5,954 bases of DNA, taken from positions 1 through 5,954 of the forward strand of contig CAYSXI010000253.1 in NCBI GenBank assembly GCA_964434955.1, read 5' to 3'. Below are positions 5,806-5,954 of this stretch, piece by piece (position 1 is the stretch's first letter; each line of letters begins with the position of its first letter). The DNA comes from JANQLU01 sp964434955. Lineage in GTDB: Bacteria > Planctomycetota > Planctomycetia > Pirellulales > Pirellulaceae. The position numbers and the translations under genes are program-made. The notes under the pieces were generated by a model. That model saw nothing but the letters and a program-made list of their open reading frames with translations, did not search any database and had not been told where the DNA came from.

Positions 5806-5954
5806 TCAGGCTTGTGCCGCCAAATTCAGACAGCGGACTTCGGTTGTGAAGTCGACAGCGGAGGGAGCCAGATCCGAGGCGTCCATCGGGTCCGCGAAGC
5901 CCTCGAATGGAACGGCTTCTCGCTTCCCGGGCTTCTCACTGTTTCTCCGACCCA
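5806..5954 (-). CDS. Probable C-terminal fragment of a gene cut by the right edge
   Basis: A minus-strand frame is open from the window end to a TGA at 5808-5806, giving 48 residues of a protein whose start lies outside. It is hydrophilic and probably disordered at its N side (NSEKPGKREAVPFEGF), then DPMDASDLAPSAVDFTTEV and ends LNLAAQA. The plus strand is also open here in the mirrored phase. Codon pattern favours minus: 18 of 48 codons have purine first and pyrimidine third, against 9 for the opposite strand. No domain can be named. Charged tails of this kind occur in many proteins, including mobile-element recombinases, but nothing here proves that. No terminator hairpin with a T run was found directly after it. 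Confidence 0.42.
   Translation of the reverse strand, partial: GRRNSEKPGKREAVPFEGFADPMDASDLAPSAVDFTTEVRCLNLAAQA

Noticed and set aside
1..5954. CRISPR array, tRNA, rRNA, insertion sequence ends
   Set aside because: I saw no regularly spaced repeats, no tRNA-like cloverleaf with a T-loop, no rRNA segments and no transposase with terminal inverted repeats.

Overview
The window looks like a chromosomal stretch from a Planctomycetes bacterium, most likely Pirellulaceae-like. The main grounds are two unrelated secreted proteins that both end in a PEP-CTERM tail (IPEP, hydrophobic segment, arginine-rich end), a planctomycete-style PEP-CTERM metalloprotease, a periplasmic PQQ dehydrogenase, moderate base composition and widely spaced, mostly single-gene units. 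This assignment is an inference from gene content; there is no rRNA or marker gene to confirm it.

Left part (1-1800): a possible last few codons of a plus-strand gene (3-56, weak) faces a minus-strand secreted PEP-CTERM protein (206-862) across a hairpin terminator (153-182). A 374-base divergent gap follows, then a plus-strand VOC/glyoxalase-fold protein (1237-1728), which converges on the next minus-strand gene across a second strong terminator (1749-1785).

Middle (1800-5230): two minus-strand genes for exported proteins. Upstream is a 650-residue signal-peptide-bearing PQQ-dependent dehydrogenase of the glucose-dehydrogenase type (3275-5227). Downstream is a HExxHxxGxxH metalloprotease with a C-terminal beta domain and a PEP-CTERM tail (1820-3067). 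The protease has its own good sigma-70-type promoter (3108-3135), so the two are probably separate transcripts. The PEP-CTERM proteins imply an exosortase encoded elsewhere; the dehydrogenase implies PQQ supply and an electron acceptor elsewhere. No pathway linking the genes is evident.

Right part (5230-5954): about 575 bases without a conventional gene, and the most interesting part of the window. On the plus strand there is a run of helices, a ten-base perfect Shine-Dalgarno sequence before a 13-codon ORF, a possible pseudoknot that overlaps that ORF, two more hairpins and a very strong intrinsic terminator (5592-5626). I read this as a small structured RNA, a dual-function small RNA or a tiny-protein gene; I could not match it to a known family. 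Beyond it are short tandem repeats and the probable C-terminal end of a minus-strand gene cut by the window edge (5806-5954).
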